Shown one piece after another: positions 42,587 through 52,727 of a DNA stretch of 64,000 nucleotides. This DNA is from Acidovorax sp. 107 (GTDB lineage: Bacteria; Pseudomonadota; Gammaproteobacteria; Burkholderiales; Burkholderiaceae_C). The notes under the pieces were generated by a model that was given only the letters and a program-made list of their open reading frames with translations, ran no database searches and had not been told where the DNA came from. The DNA is taken from assembly GCF_003058055.1 (NCBI RefSeq), contig NZ_QBTZ01000001.1:3800001-3864000 (forward strand). The letters run 5' to 3'. The translations under genes were made by a program, and so were the position numbers. How positions within the stretch are numbered: position 1 is the first letter of the stretch; every line of letters begins with the position of its first letter.

Positions 42587-44572
42587 ATGCAATTTCTCAG
42601 AGCCATTCTGACACCCCTTGTGGCAGCCACCCTGTTGGCCGCCACCGCGCCCCTTGTCATGGCGCAAAACCGCGGTGACGATACCCTGCTGGAGATGCAG
42701 CAGGCCTTCCGCAAGGGTGACCGCAACAAGCTCGCGCAGCTGCTGCCTGCCGCGCGCGGCCATGCGCTGGAACCCTGGGCGGCCTACTGGGAGCTGCGGG
42801 TGCGCCTGGGCGAGGCGTCGCCGCAGGAGATCCAGTCCTTCATGCAGCGCTACGCCGGCACCTACCAGGAAGACCGCCTGCGCAACGACTGGCTGCTGCT
42901 GCTGGGTCAGCGGCGCGACTGGAGCCAGTTTGCCGAGCAGCACCCCAGCTACCGCATGTCGGACGACCGCGAGGTGCGCTGCTACGCGCTGCTCATCGAC
43001 CACATCAAGGGCACGGCACCCGCCACGGTGGCGGACGATGTGCGCAGCAACTGGTACGCCATTCGCGACGCCGACGATGGCTGCAACCATGCGGCGGGCG
43101 AGCTGTACTCCGCCAAGAAGCTCTCTGCCCTGGACATCTGGCGCAAGGCGCGGCTGGGCGTGGACGCCAACCGGCCCCGCGTGGTGCGCAATGCCGTCGA
43201 AATCGTGGCGCCCGATGCGCTGCCCCAGCTCAAGGAAGCGCTCGACACTCCCAGCAAATACCTGCTCGGCCGGGCCACGGCGCGGGGCAAGGTGCGCCAG
43301 GAGCTGATCGTGCTGGCACTGATCAAGCTTGCAGGCAGCGACCCGGACGGCGCTGCCCGCCAGCTTGACAGCAAATGGAGCGTTCACCTCTCGCCCGAGG
43401 AGCGCAACTGGGCCTGGGGCGTGATCGGCAAGGCGGCTGCACAAAAGCTGTCCAGCGATGCCATGGGCTACTTTGGCAACATCACCAAGGACGGCGACCT
43501 CAACGACGACCTGCTGGGCTGGAAGGTGCGCGCCGCGCTGCGCGCCGGCCAGTGGAAGGCCGTGGCCAAGGCCGTCGACGCCATGGGCCCCGAAGGCCGC
43601 CAGGACAGCACCTGGGTGTACTGGAAGGCGCGTGCGCTGCTGGCCGGCAAGCCCAGCGACGCAGACCGTGCCGAGGCGCGCCAGCTGTTCGAAAGCATTG
43701 CGGGCACGCGCGGGTTCTATGAGCAGCTGGCGCTGGAGGAACTGGGCCAGCGCATCAGCGTGCCGCCTGCGCCCGCCCCTCTCACCGCCGAAGAGAAAGC
43801 GGCTGCGCGCGCCAATCCGGGGCTCAATCGCGCGCTCTACGCCATTTTGCTGGGGCTGCGCAGCGAAGGCGTGCGCGAATGGAACTACACCACCAACCTG
43901 CACCAGCCCGGGGGCATGCCAGATCGCGAACTGCTGGCCGCTGCCGACTTTGCCTGCCAGCGCGAGGTGTGGGACCGGTGCATCAACACCAGCGAGCGTA
44001 CCAAGGGCGTGATCGAGGTGAACCAGCGCTTCCCCATGCCGTTCCGCAGCACCGTGGTGGAGCGCGCGCAGGGCATCGGCATCGATCCGGCCTATGTGTA
44101 CGGCCTGATCCGCCAGGAAAGCCGCTTCGTGATGGACGCGCGCTCGCATGTGGGCGCCTCGGGCCTGATGCAGGTGATGCCCGCCACGGCCCGCTGGACG
44201 GCCAAGAAGATCGGCCTCACCAACTTCACGCCCGACCAGATCACCGACCGTGACACTAATATCATCATCGGCACCGCCTACCTCAAGCTGGCGCTGGACG
44301 ACTTTGCAGGCTCCATGCCCATGGCTGCTGCCGCCTACAACGCGGGCCCCGGCCGCCCACGCAGCTGGCGCAACGGCCCGGTGCTGGACGCTGCCATCTG
44401 GGCCGAGAACGTGCCTTTTGCCGAGACGCGCGACTACGTGAAGAAGGTGCTGTCCAACACCACCAACTATGCAGCCATGCTCACCGGCCTGCCCCAGTCG
44501 CTCAAGAGCCGCCTGGGCACCATTGGCCCGCGCGATGCGGCTTTGCCCGAGGTGAACAAGGACCTGCCGTGA
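42587..44572 (+). CDS. Soluble lytic murein transglycosylase (Slt70-like)
   Basis: 661-residue periplasmic enzyme that cleaves peptidoglycan to 1,6-anhydro-muropeptides. Signal peptide (ILTPLVAATLLAATAPLVMA), a long helical U-domain of superhelical repeats, and a C-terminal goose-lysozyme-like domain with catalytic glutamate in GLIRQESRFVMDARSHVGA, followed by GLMQVMPATARWTA and AAAYNAGPGRPRSW. Start at ATG 42587, immediately before the signal. Expected to work in cell-wall recycling. Confidence 0.95.
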   Translation: MQFLRAILTPLVAATLLAATAPLVMAQNRGDDTLLEMQQAFRKGDRNKLAQLLPAARGHALEPWAAYWELRVRLGEASPQEIQSFMQRYAGTYQEDRLRNDWLLLLGQRRDWSQFAEQHPSYRMSDDREVRCYALLIDHIKGTAPATVADDVRSNWYAIRDADDGCNHAAGELYSAKKLSALDIWRKARLGVDANRPRVVRNAVEIVAPDALPQLKEALDTPSKYLLGRATARGKVRQELIVLALIKLAGSDPDGAARQLDSKWSVHLSPEERNWAWGVIGKAAAQKLSSDAMGYFGNITKDGDLNDDLLGWKVRAALRAGQWKAVAKAVDAMGPEGRQDSTWVYWKARALLAGKPSDADRAEARQLFESIAGTRGFYEQLALEELGQRISVPPAPAPLTAEEKAAARANPGLNRALYAILLGLRSEGVREWNYTTNLHQPGGMPDRELLAAADFACQREVWDRCINTSERTKGVIEVNQRFPMPFRSTVVERAQGIGIDPAYVYGLIRQESRFVMDARSHVGASGLMQVMPATARWTAKKIGLTNFTPDQITDRDTNIIIGTAYLKLALDDFAGSMPMAAAAYNAGPGRPRSWRNGPVLDAAIWAENVPFAETRDYVKKVLSNTTNYAAMLTGLPQSLKSRLGTIGPRDAALPEVNKDLP

Positions 44573-44595
44573 CGCCAACTCCCGTTGACGGGCGT

Positions 44596-44650
44596 CGGAG
44601 AGCAAATTGATTGCTATAAAAATCAGAGCTATAAGCTCATGATAAATGTG
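44596..44650 (+). repeat. Diverged dispersed repeat, copy 8
   Basis: AT-rich intergenic stretch, GCTATAAAAATCAGAGCTAT, then AAGCTCATGATAAATGTGCGCC, that keeps the opening arm of the family but has a diverged second half. It lies between the lytic transglycosylase and DUF4124 genes. It may carry the promoter of the latter. Confidence 0.45.
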
Positions 44651-44686
44651 CGCCTGAGCATGTTTGCATAAAAGGGGAGGGGTGGA

Positions 44687-45283
44687 ATGGGCAAACTGGC
44701 ATGGATGGCTTGCGTGGCCACAATCGGCGCGGTCGTGGCGTGGGGCGCGGGCGCGCAGGCACAGCCCGTGTACAAGTGGGTGGATGCCGATGGCAAGACC
44801 CACTACGGGTCGCAGCCCCCACCCGCCAAGCAGGACGCCGAGCCGCTGAAGCTGCAGAGCAACAACGGCACCAGCGGGGGCAGCGGCTCCTCCAGCGGCA
44901 AGGGCGCCAGCGCCAAGGCGGGCCAGCAGTACAACCCTGACGGCACCAAAAAGGTCTCGAAGGACGTCGAGGAGTTTGGCGAGGGGCTCAAAAAATCGCT
45001 GGGCACCGTGGACAGCAAGCAGGTTCCCCTGAACTGCGCCGTGGCCGTGGACAACATCCACTACCAAGCCGACCTGATGCTGGAAGTGGGCCAGAAGAAC
45101 GTACGGGATGGCTACATGACCCAGACGGCGTTCGATGCCACGGCACCCAAGATCCGCGAAGCCAAGGGCAAATACAGCGTGTCTGACTGCCAGGGCGCAT
45201 CGGGCAACAAGAAGTCGTTTTACCAGTGCATGTCCAGCAGCAAGAACCACGTCACGGGCTGCGACAAGCAATACAAACATTGA
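44687..45283 (+). CDS. DUF4124-domain secreted protein
   Basis: 198 residues: Sec signal (ACVATIGAVVAWGAGAQA), then the DUF4124 motif VYKWVDADGKTHYGSQPPP at residues ~28-46, a Gly/Ser linker and a C-terminal region with four cysteines (NCAVAVD, DCQGAS, QCMSSS, GCDKQ) that could form two disulfides. DUF4124 occurs in many secreted gamma- and beta-proteobacterial proteins; function unknown. The ATG at 44687 has GGGGAGGGG upstream. Confidence 0.85.
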   Translation: MGKLAWMACVATIGAVVAWGAGAQAQPVYKWVDADGKTHYGSQPPPAKQDAEPLKLQSNNGTSGGSGSSSGKGASAKAGQQYNPDGTKKVSKDVEEFGEGLKKSLGTVDSKQVPLNCAVAVDNIHYQADLMLEVGQKNVRDGYMTQTAFDATAPKIREAKGKYSVSDCQGASGNKKSFYQCMSSSKNHVTGCDKQYKH

Positions 45284-45315
45284 AGGCGTGGGGCTGACCT
45301 TCTCGGTAGTTTTGT

Positions 45316-45345
45316 GCCTGCGGTGTCGCGTTCAACCCCGCAGGC
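45316..45345. terminator. Hairpin between convergent genes
   Basis: GCCTGCGG (45316-45323) pairs with CCGCAGGC (45338-45345) in the 76-bp gap between the DUF4124 gene and the convergent metallo-hydrolase gene. Probably ends transcription from one or both. Confidence 0.5.
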
Positions 45346-45359
45346 GCATGCGCCACGCC

Positions 45360-46292
45360 TCACACGTTGTGCAGCACCTCGCCCTGGCGCACCGCAGCGC
45401 CTGACCGCACCAGTTCATCCGCCAGACTCTGCAGCCATTCGGCCTCGGTCTGCGCTGCAAAGTGCCGCGTGCGCAGCATGCCGAAATACGGCGTGGCATG
45501 CGCCCAGGCCGTGAGGTCGGGGATGCCGATCTGCTGCCATTCGAGCAGCTTGTACTTGAGCAGCACCTTGGCCGCGTAGAGCGCGTGCTTGCCCGGGTTG
45601 CGCACAAAACCGTCCAGGCGGCGGCGGGCGCCGTCGATGGCGCGGGGCGCATCGGCAAACACCGGCCCGTGGCCCGGGATCACGATCTGCGGCGACAGCG
45701 CTTCAATCAAGTCCAGTGTGGCCCCCACCTGGGCGAAGGCATCGTCGCCCTCCAGCTCGGGAAACACCACGCCAAAGCCGTTCTCCCACAGCGCATCGGC
45801 CGAGATCAGCACGCGGCCCTGGGGCTCGAACAGCACCACCGAATGCGGGTCGTGCCCCGGCGCGGCATGCACCTGCCAGGGCTTGTCGCCCAGCAGCACA
45901 CACGAGCCCGGCACCAGCAGCGTGTCGGCCCGAAAGGGCGGGCACTCCTGCCCGGTGGGCGTGTAGCTCAGCGCGTAGGCATCCCACTGGCGCACATGGT
46001 CGGCCTGGCCGGGCGGGATGGCGGTGAGCACGCTGGGCCAGGCCCTTTGCAGCGCGGCATTGCCGCCGCAGTGGTCGCTGTGCAGGTGGGTGTTGAGGAT
46101 GCGGTCCAGCGCGCGGCCCTGCAGCGTGCCGCGTACCAGGTCCACGGTCTGATCGGCATGGCTGCAGTAGCCGGTGTCCACGATGGCCGTGTCGTGGTGG
46201 CCGATGAAGAGGATGTTGTTGGCCGACAGCCAGCCGCGTTCGAGGACGGTGATTTCAGGGGGCAGGAGGTCGTGGGGCTCGGAACTGGGCAT
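45360..46292 (-). CDS. MBL-fold metallo-hydrolase
   Basis: 310-residue metallo-beta-lactamase-fold enzyme with the di-zinc motif HLHSDHCGG, the second histidine in GHDPHSVVLF, the bridging aspartate in ISADALWENGF, and the last histidine in VIPGHGPVF. No signal peptide. The C-terminal helical part (HALYAAKVLLKYKLLEWQQ) resembles hydroxyacylglutathione-hydrolase-like or lactonase-type proteins, but the substrate is not clear. Start is ATG 46292; an upstream extension to 46427 lacks support. Confidence 0.88.
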   Translation of the reverse strand: MPSSEPHDLLPPEITVLERGWLSANNILFIGHHDTAIVDTGYCSHADQTVDLVRGTLQGRALDRILNTHLHSDHCGGNAALQRAWPSVLTAIPPGQADHVRQWDAYALSYTPTGQECPPFRADTLLVPGSCVLLGDKPWQVHAAPGHDPHSVVLFEPQGRVLISADALWENGFGVVFPELEGDDAFAQVGATLDLIEALSPQIVIPGHGPVFADAPRAIDGARRRLDGFVRNPGKHALYAAKVLLKYKLLEWQQIGIPDLTAWAHATPYFGMLRTRHFAAQTEAEWLQSLADELVRSGAAVRQGEVLHNV

Positions 46293-46419
46293 GGGGCAGG
46301 CAAAAGGTGATGCCCCAGCGTACCCCAGGTGCGCCCTGCCAGACGTTCTCCAAAACCCGCAACGCCCGGCTCGCTGCGGGCTCGGGCTGTTGGATTGATT
46401 CGGCACGCACTGGCTTGAA

Positions 46420-46479
46420 CCGTTCACGCTGAGCTTGCCGAAGCGCCGCGCAAGGTTTCGACAGGCTCAACCCGAACGG
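46420..46479. repeat. Extragenic inverted repeat, TTCGACAGGCTCA type
   Basis: Two 25-bp arms (46420-46444 and 46455-46479) facing each other over ten bases: CCGTTCACGCTGAGCTTGCC... and the complement of ...GACAGGCTCAACCCGAACGG, about 80% matched. Sequences of this type are widespread between genes in proteobacteria. It may end transcription of rbsD (stop at 46524). Confidence 0.75.
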
Positions 46480-46523
46480 GTATCCCAGGTTCAAAGAGGT
46501 CTGCTCAATAGAACGTCAGAACC

Positions 46524-46913
46524 TCAGAACGTCACGCCCGCCACCAGGATCACGTTGGCATACGGCGTGCACTCGCCCGTGCGCACCATCACGCGGGCTT
46601 GCTGCGTCAGGCGCTTGAAATCGTCGTGCGACACCGCCTGGGGAGTGACCGGCAGCTGGCACCAGGCGGGCAACTGGCCGCCGTTGTGCTCCACCGCCTC
46701 GGTGGCGATCACGGCCTTTTCGACCTGCATTTCTTCCAGCACCACCCGCAGCACATCCGCCACGGCGGGGATGCCCGGCGTGAGCGCCAGGTCAACGCGG
46801 CGCGGGCCGTTGGGGATGGGCAGGCCCACGTCGCCAATCACCAGCATGTCGCCATGGCCCAGGGTGGCGATGGCGTGGGAGAGTTCGGCATGCAGCAGGG
46901 CGGTGCGTTTCAC
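46524..46913 (-). CDS. rbsD: D-ribose pyranase
   Basis: 129-residue enzyme that interconverts beta-pyranose and beta-furanose forms of ribose so ribokinase can use it. It starts at the GTG 46913 (KRTALLHAELSHAIATLGHG), sharing GTGA with rbsK; an in-frame extension upstream runs through rbsK and is rejected. Conserved HAELSHAIATLGHGD, VGLPIP and the C-terminal TGECTPYANVILVAGV are RbsD signatures. Last gene of the ribose operon. Confidence 0.95.
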   Translation of the reverse strand: MKRTALLHAELSHAIATLGHGDMLVIGDVGLPIPNGPRRVDLALTPGIPAVADVLRVVLEEMQVEKAVIATEAVEHNGGQLPAWCQLPVTPQAVSHDDFKRLTQQARVMVRTGECTPYANVILVAGVTF

Positions 46914-47854
46914 AGGGGGCTCCAGGCGGGCGGTTGGGGGCTTTGCGCCACGGCGGCGCGGGTGGGGATGGAGGGCTGGGCGCCGGGTTGGGTGACGCAC
47001 AGCGCCGATGCGCGGATGCCTTCGCGCACGGCGGCGTCCAGCGACTCGCCGCGCGCCAGCGCCACGGCCAGCGCACCCAGGAAGGTGTCACCAGCGGCCG
47101 TGGTGTCCACGGCTTTCACGACGAGGCCGGGGTGGTAGCGGTTGCCAGCGGCATCGGCGGCCACGGCGCCTGCTGCGCCCAGGGTCACCACCACCTGGGC
47201 GGGGCCCTTGGCGCGCAGGGCTTGTGCGGCCTGCGCGGCATCTGCGGGCATGGTCACGTTCTGGCCCGCCAGCGCGGCGGCTTCCACCTCGTTCACCACC
47301 AGCGTGTGTACCAGCGGCCACATCGCTGCGGGCAGGGGCTGAATGGGCGAGGGGTTGAGCACCACCGGGCAGCCAGCGGCATGCGCCATCTCGGCGGCGG
47401 CCAGCACCTGGGGCAGGGGCGTTTCGAACTGCAGCACCAGGCCGCCTGCGCCTTGTAGCGCGGCGCCCAGGGCGGCTTCATCCAGCACAAAGCGGCCGTT
47501 GGCACCGGGCACGACCACGATGCGGTTTTGCCCCGTGGCCTCCACGGTGATAGCGGCCACGCCGGTGGTGGTGGCGGTATCGGTCTGAACGCCGCTGTGG
47601 TCGATGCCGTCGGCGTCCAGCCCGGCGCGCAGCGTGTGGCCGTAGCCGTCGTCGCCCACGCGGCCAAACAAGGCCACCTGGGCGCCCTGGCGCGCGCAGG
47701 CCACGGCCTGGTTGCCGCCCTTGCCGCCGGGCACCAGGTGCAGGGCGTCGGCCAGCACGGTTTCGCCAGGGCCCGGCGCGTGTTGCACCTGCAGCACCAG
47801 GTCCATGTTCAGGCTGCCGACGACGGCGATGCGGGGTGTTTGGGTGGTGCTCAC
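46910..47854 (-). CDS. rbsK: Ribokinase
   Basis: 314-residue PfkB-family kinase that phosphorylates D-ribose to ribose 5-phosphate. N-terminal GSLNMDLVLQV and GGKGGNQAVACARQG bind substrate; the C-terminal DTTAAGDTFLGALAVAL holds the catalytic aspartate and anion hole. Starts with a GTG at 47854 that shares GTGA with the rbsR stop, so rbsR, rbsK and rbsD are stepwise coupled. Confidence 0.95.
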   Translation of the reverse strand: MSTTQTPRIAVVGSLNMDLVLQVQHAPGPGETVLADALHLVPGGKGGNQAVACARQGAQVALFGRVGDDGYGHTLRAGLDADGIDHSGVQTDTATTTGVAAITVEATGQNRIVVVPGANGRFVLDEAALGAALQGAGGLVLQFETPLPQVLAAAEMAHAAGCPVVLNPSPIQPLPAAMWPLVHTLVVNEVEAAALAGQNVTMPADAAQAAQALRAKGPAQVVVTLGAAGAVAADAAGNRYHPGLVVKAVDTTAAGDTFLGALAVALARGESLDAAVREGIRASALCVTQPGAQPSIPTRAAVAQSPQPPAWSPL

Positions 47855-48873
47855 GCCGCACCTCCAGGCGCATGGGCCGTGGAGGCGCGCACGCGCAGCT
47901 CGGGCTGCAGCATCACCTTGCGCGCATCCTGGCGCTTGCCGTCGATGCGCTCCAGCAGCATGTCCACGGCCAGCGCGCCGATGCGCTGCTTGGGCTGTGC
48001 CACGGTCGTCAGAGGCGGGCTGGTGAAGGCGGTGAGTTCGATGTCGTCAAAGCCAACGATGGACAGCGCCTCGGGCACGCGCAGGTCGCGTTCGTGCGCC
48101 GCGCACAGCGCGCCCATGGCCATGAGGTCGTTACAGACGAAGACGGCGGTGGGGGGCTCGGGCGCGCGCAGCACGGCGTGCATGGCCTCGTAGCCGCCCT
48201 GGCTGGTGAAGTTGCCGTGCCACAGGAGGCCCTCACCCGTGCCGCAGCCCGCATCGGCCAGCGCCGTGCGCCAGCCGGCAATGCGCTGCTCGCTGGGCGC
48301 AATGCCTTCGGGGCCGCCAATGCACGCGATGCGGCGGTGGCCCAGCGACAGCAGGTGGCGCGTGGCCAGCAGGCCGCCCTGCATGTGGGCGGTTTCCACC
48401 AGGTCGCAGGGTTGTTGTTCGGCGATGTCGATTTCGCGGTCCACCAGCACGGTGGGGATGGACAGGCCTGCGAGCTGCGTGGCCAGCGTGGCGTCGTGCC
48501 CGGTAGAGACCACGATCAGCCCGTCGATGCGCCGCTCGGCCAGCACCTGCAAGTAGGTGCCCTGGCGGTGCGCCTCATCGTTGGTGTTGCACAGGATGAC
48601 GTTGTAGCCCGCGCCAAAGCAGCGGTCTTCCACGCTGTGCACGATCTCGGCAAAGTAGGGGTTGGAGCTGTTGGGAATCAGCATGCCCAGCGTGCGCGTG
48701 TTGTTGCTCTTGAGGCTGCGCGCGATGGCGCTGGGAACGTAGCCCAGGGCGCGGATGGCAGCCTCGACCCGCTCGCGCCCCTCGGGGCTCACGCGGCGCG
48801 TGCCGTTGACCACGTGCGACACCGTGGTGACCGACACCTCGGCGTGGCGCGCAACGTCCTTGATAGTAGCCAT
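47851..48873 (-). CDS. rbsR: LacI-family ribose operon repressor
   Basis: 340 residues. N-terminal LacI helix-turn-helix and hinge, ATIKDVARHAEVSVTTVSHV then LGYVPSAIARSL; C-terminal periplasmic-binding-protein-like domain with NSSNPYFAEIVHSVED and FVCNDLMAMGAL. Position inside the ribose operon and the doubled LacI-type operator upstream of rbsB (52740-52763) point to ribose-responsive repression. No Shine-Dalgarno is obvious at its ATG. Confidence 0.92.
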   Translation of the reverse strand: MATIKDVARHAEVSVTTVSHVVNGTRRVSPEGRERVEAAIRALGYVPSAIARSLKSNNTRTLGMLIPNSSNPYFAEIVHSVEDRCFGAGYNVILCNTNDEAHRQGTYLQVLAERRIDGLIVVSTGHDATLATQLAGLSIPTVLVDREIDIAEQQPCDLVETAHMQGGLLATRHLLSLGHRRIACIGGPEGIAPSEQRIAGWRTALADAGCGTGEGLLWHGNFTSQGGYEAMHAVLRAPEPPTAVFVCNDLMAMGALCAAHERDLRVPEALSIVGFDDIELTAFTSPPLTTVAQPKQRIGALAVDMLLERIDGKRQDARKVMLQPELRVRASTAHAPGGAA

Positions 48874-48929
48874 GCAAAAAGAAGAATGAGGTCGTGGGTG
48901 GTGGGGCGGCTGGATGCGGGGTCAGTCTC

Positions 48930-49922
48930 TCAGACCTTGGCGCGGCGCTGGCGCAGCGTGTCCACAATGACGGCCGCCACGATCACAAAACCCGTGATGA
49001 TGCGCTTGCTGGGCTCGCTGGCGCCCACCTGGGCCAGGCCTGCTTCGAGCACCGCAATGATGAGCACGCCAAACGCGGTGTTCACCACCGAGCCGCGCCC
49101 GCCCATCAGGCTGGTGCCGCCAATCACCACGGCCGCAATCACCTGCAGCTCCATGCCCGTGCCTGCGTTGGGGTCGGCGGCTTCGAGCCGGGCCGACTGC
49201 ATCAGGCCCGCAAGGCCCGCGAGCAGGCCGGTCATGGCAAACACGATCACGCGGATGGGGCGCGGGTCCACGCCCGCCAGGCGCATGGCTTCCTCATTGG
49301 TGCCAATGCCCACCACGCAGCGGCCAAACACCGTGCGCGACAGCACCAGCTGCGCCACCACCACCAGCACCACGGCCAGCAAAAAGGCGAACGAGATGCC
49401 GCCAAAAAACGGTGCCGACAGCCAAGAGATCGCATCGCCCACGTACTGCGTGCGCGAGTCGGTCACCACATACGCGCTGCCGCGCACGGCTTCGAGCATG
49501 CCCAGCGACACGATGAACGAGGGCAGCCGCCATGCGACAGAAATCATGCCGGTGATGGTGCCGCACACCAAGCCGGTGGCCAGGGCCAGCGCGGCGGCGG
49601 CGGGCACCGTCCAGCCCCACTGCAGGATGGCGGCGGCCGAGGTGGCGGCGGCCAGCGCCATCACCGAGCCCACCGACAGGTCGATGCCCGCGATGATGAG
49701 CACAAAGGTCATGCCCACGGCCATCACGGCCAGGGCCGGGATTTCGTTGGCGATGGTGATGAAGGTCTCGGCGCTCCAGAAGTATTCGGACAGCGACGAG
49801 AACAGCGCCACCATGCCCGCCAGCACGGCCATCAGGCCCAGGTAGGTGCCCAGCTGGCTGCGCCAGACCGAGGTAGAGGAGGGCGCCGCAGCGGGCGCGG
49901 CAGATGCGGTGGGGGCGTTCAT
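48930..49922 (-). CDS. rbsC: Ribose ABC transporter permease
   Basis: 330-residue inner-membrane permease of the RbsC/BPD-transp-2 family, with eight to ten helices. MTFVLIIAGIDLSVGSVMAL and the EEAMRLAGVDPRPIRV coupling loop are diagnostic, as is GTSLMGGRGSVVNTAFG. Start ATG 49922 shares ATGA with the rbsA stop. An N-terminal Ala/Pro/Ser tail precedes the first helix. Confidence 0.94.
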   Translation of the reverse strand: MNAPTASAAPAAAPSSTSVWRSQLGTYLGLMAVLAGMVALFSSLSEYFWSAETFITIANEIPALAVMAVGMTFVLIIAGIDLSVGSVMALAAATSAAAILQWGWTVPAAAALALATGLVCGTITGMISVAWRLPSFIVSLGMLEAVRGSAYVVTDSRTQYVGDAISWLSAPFFGGISFAFLLAVVLVVVAQLVLSRTVFGRCVVGIGTNEEAMRLAGVDPRPIRVIVFAMTGLLAGLAGLMQSARLEAADPNAGTGMELQVIAAVVIGGTSLMGGRGSVVNTAFGVLIIAVLEAGLAQVGASEPSKRIITGFVIVAAVIVDTLRQRRAKV

Positions 49923-51586
49923 GCGGTGACAGGAGAAGGGGTTGAAGGGGTGGTGCTGGTGTGTGGGCGCCCGCCGGGCTCGGAGAACGCGGCTGCCAGC
50001 AGCGATTGTTCGGACCACTCGCCGCGCTCGAACACGGCCACCAGGCGGCCCGCGCTCATCACGCCGATGCGGTCGGCCATGGCCATGAGTTCGCGCAGGT
50101 CGGACGACACCATGAGCAGCGCGCGGCCTTCCAGGGCCATGCGGTCCAGCTCGCCATACAGCTCGGCGCGCGCGCCCACGTCCACGCCGCGCGTGGGCTC
50201 ATCGAGCAGCAGCACGCGGCCTTCGCGGTGCAGCCAGCGGGCGAACACCACCTTTTGCTGGTTGCCGCCGGACAGTTGGCCCACAGGTTGTTCCGGGCCG
50301 TGGCAGCGCACGCGCAGGGTGCGGATGAATCCCTGCACCAGGCGGCTTTCGAGCCCGCGCTGCAGCCAGCCGCCGCGCGACACGGCCGACAGGTCGGACA
50401 GCGTGGCGTTGATGCGGATGGGTTGCGACAGCAACAGGCCCTGGGATTTGCGGTCTTCGGTGACCAGGCCGACTCCAGCGGCAATGGCCTGCAGCGGTGA
50501 CGCAAAGCCCCGCTGCCAGGTGCGCGGTGCGGTGGGAGCTGGTGTGGGTGGTTTTGCTATGTTTTGTGTAGCTGCTTGCGCATGATCTTCTAGCGCTTGC
50601 GGCTGTTTTTGCTCTAAAACTGGGTGCAACGTCACGCTGCCACGGTCTGCACGGTCGGCGCCAAACAGCAGACGGACCAGCTCGGTGCGGCCTGATCCGA
50701 CCAGCCCGGCAATGCCAAAAATTTCACCGGCCCGCAGTTCCAGGCTCACGTCCTGCACGGCGGTGCCACGGCCTAGCTTGTCAGCGCTCATCACCACCGG
50801 GCCGACGGGGCGGCGCGGGCGGTGGTCCAGGTCGCTCACCACGCGGCCCACCATGCGCTGCACGAGGTCGTCTTCGCTCATGCCCGCCATGGGGCGCACA
50901 TCCACCAGGCGGCCATCGCGCAGCACGGCCACGCGGTCGGCAATGCGGCGCAGTTCTTCGAGCCGGTGCGACACGTAGATGATGGCCACGCCACGTGCGG
51001 TGAGGTGGGCGATCTGCTCAAACAGGTAATTGGTCTCGCGCGGCGTGAGCATGGCCGTGGGCTCATCGAGCACCAGGATGCGCGTGTCGTCCTGCAGGTT
51101 GCGCGCAATCTCCACCATCTGCTGCTGGCCAATGCCCAGTTGCGAGACGGGTGTGGCGGGGTCGATGCTGTCGAGCCCGATCTTGGCCAACTGCGCGCGG
51201 GCGGCGGCGTGCAGCACATCGCGCTGCAGCCAGCCCAACCGGTGCGGCAGGCGGCCCATCAACAAATTCTCGGCCACGGTGAGCGTGGGCACCAGGCCCA
51301 GCTCCTGCATCACCATGCGCACGCCGTGGCGCTCGGCATCGCGGCGCGACGAGGGCGCGTACGCCTGCCCCGCCAGCTGCATGCCGCCGCGCGTGGGCTG
51401 TTCCAGCCCGCAAAGGATTTTGGACAGCGTGCTCTTGCCCGCCCCGTTCTCCCCGGTCAGCGCCAGCACCTCGCCTGCAAACAGCTCCACGTTCACGCCA
51501 TCGAGCACGGTGGCGGTGTAGTCCTTGCCCACGGCCTGGATGGCGAGCAGGGGCGTACGTGGTGAGTCAGGTGACGGGCTGGGCAT
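49919..51586 (-). CDS. rbsA: Ribose ABC transporter ATP-binding protein
   Basis: 555-residue double-domain ATPase energising ribose uptake with RbsBC. First domain: Walker A TGENGAGKST, signature LGIGQQQMVEIAR, Walker B LVLDEP. Second domain: degenerate P-loop GLVGSGRTELVRLL, signature LSGGNQQKVVFARWL, LLLDEPTRGVD. Longer than usual (about 500) because an insertion of roughly 40 residues, residues ~320-358, lies in the second domain just before the GVGLVTEDRKSQG motif; the dispersed repeat encodes part of it (QKQPQALEDHAQAATQNIAK). The insertion is in frame and low-complexity. Start ATG 51586. Confidence 0.93.
   Translation of the reverse strand: MPSPSPDSPRTPLLAIQAVGKDYTATVLDGVNVELFAGEVLALTGENGAGKSTLSKILCGLEQPTRGGMQLAGQAYAPSSRRDAERHGVRMVMQELGLVPTLTVAENLLMGRLPHRLGWLQRDVLHAAARAQLAKIGLDSIDPATPVSQLGIGQQQMVEIARNLQDDTRILVLDEPTAMLTPRETNYLFEQIAHLTARGVAIIYVSHRLEELRRIADRVAVLRDGRLVDVRPMAGMSEDDLVQRMVGRVVSDLDHRPRRPVGPVVMSADKLGRGTAVQDVSLELRAGEIFGIAGLVGSGRTELVRLLFGADRADRGSVTLHPVLEQKQPQALEDHAQAATQNIAKPPTPAPTAPRTWQRGFASPLQAIAAGVGLVTEDRKSQGLLLSQPIRINATLSDLSAVSRGGWLQRGLESRLVQGFIRTLRVRCHGPEQPVGQLSGGNQQKVVFARWLHREGRVLLLDEPTRGVDVGARAELYGELDRMALEGRALLMVSSDLRELMAMADRIGVMSAGRLVAVFERGEWSEQSLLAAAFSEPGGRPHTSTTPSTPSPVTA
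50551..50622 (+). repeat. Dispersed short repeat, copy 9, in frame inside rbsA
   Basis: Reads TTTTGCTATGTTTTGTGTAG, CTGCTTGCGCATGATCTTC, TAGCGCTTGCGGCTGTTTTT on the plus strand: the fullest copy of the family in the window. It codes, antisense, for residues ~322-346 of RbsA, exactly where RbsA is longer than its relatives. Confidence 0.75.
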
Positions 51587-51657
51587 GGCAGTGTGTGCGG
51601 TTTTTAATTTTGGAGCAGAGAACAACGCCAGAAGAGCTTTGTTCTCCGCGCCTGGGC

Positions 51658-52611
<954 letters not shown>

Positions 52612-52727
52612 GGGTGTTGTCTCCAGGTTGGAATGTGGACCAAGGCGACCGACAGCGTGGATGGAACCCCGGCAGACCCCGCAAAAAAGGAGCGGCTGCG
52701 GAGGCCCGGTGCCTTGTCGCGATCGGG

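Noticed and set aside
42572..45280. Open frame of about 900 codons antisense to the lytic transglycosylase and DUF4124 genes
   Set aside because: No start signal and no recognisable domain; the sense strand encodes a catalytic SLT domain and signal peptides.
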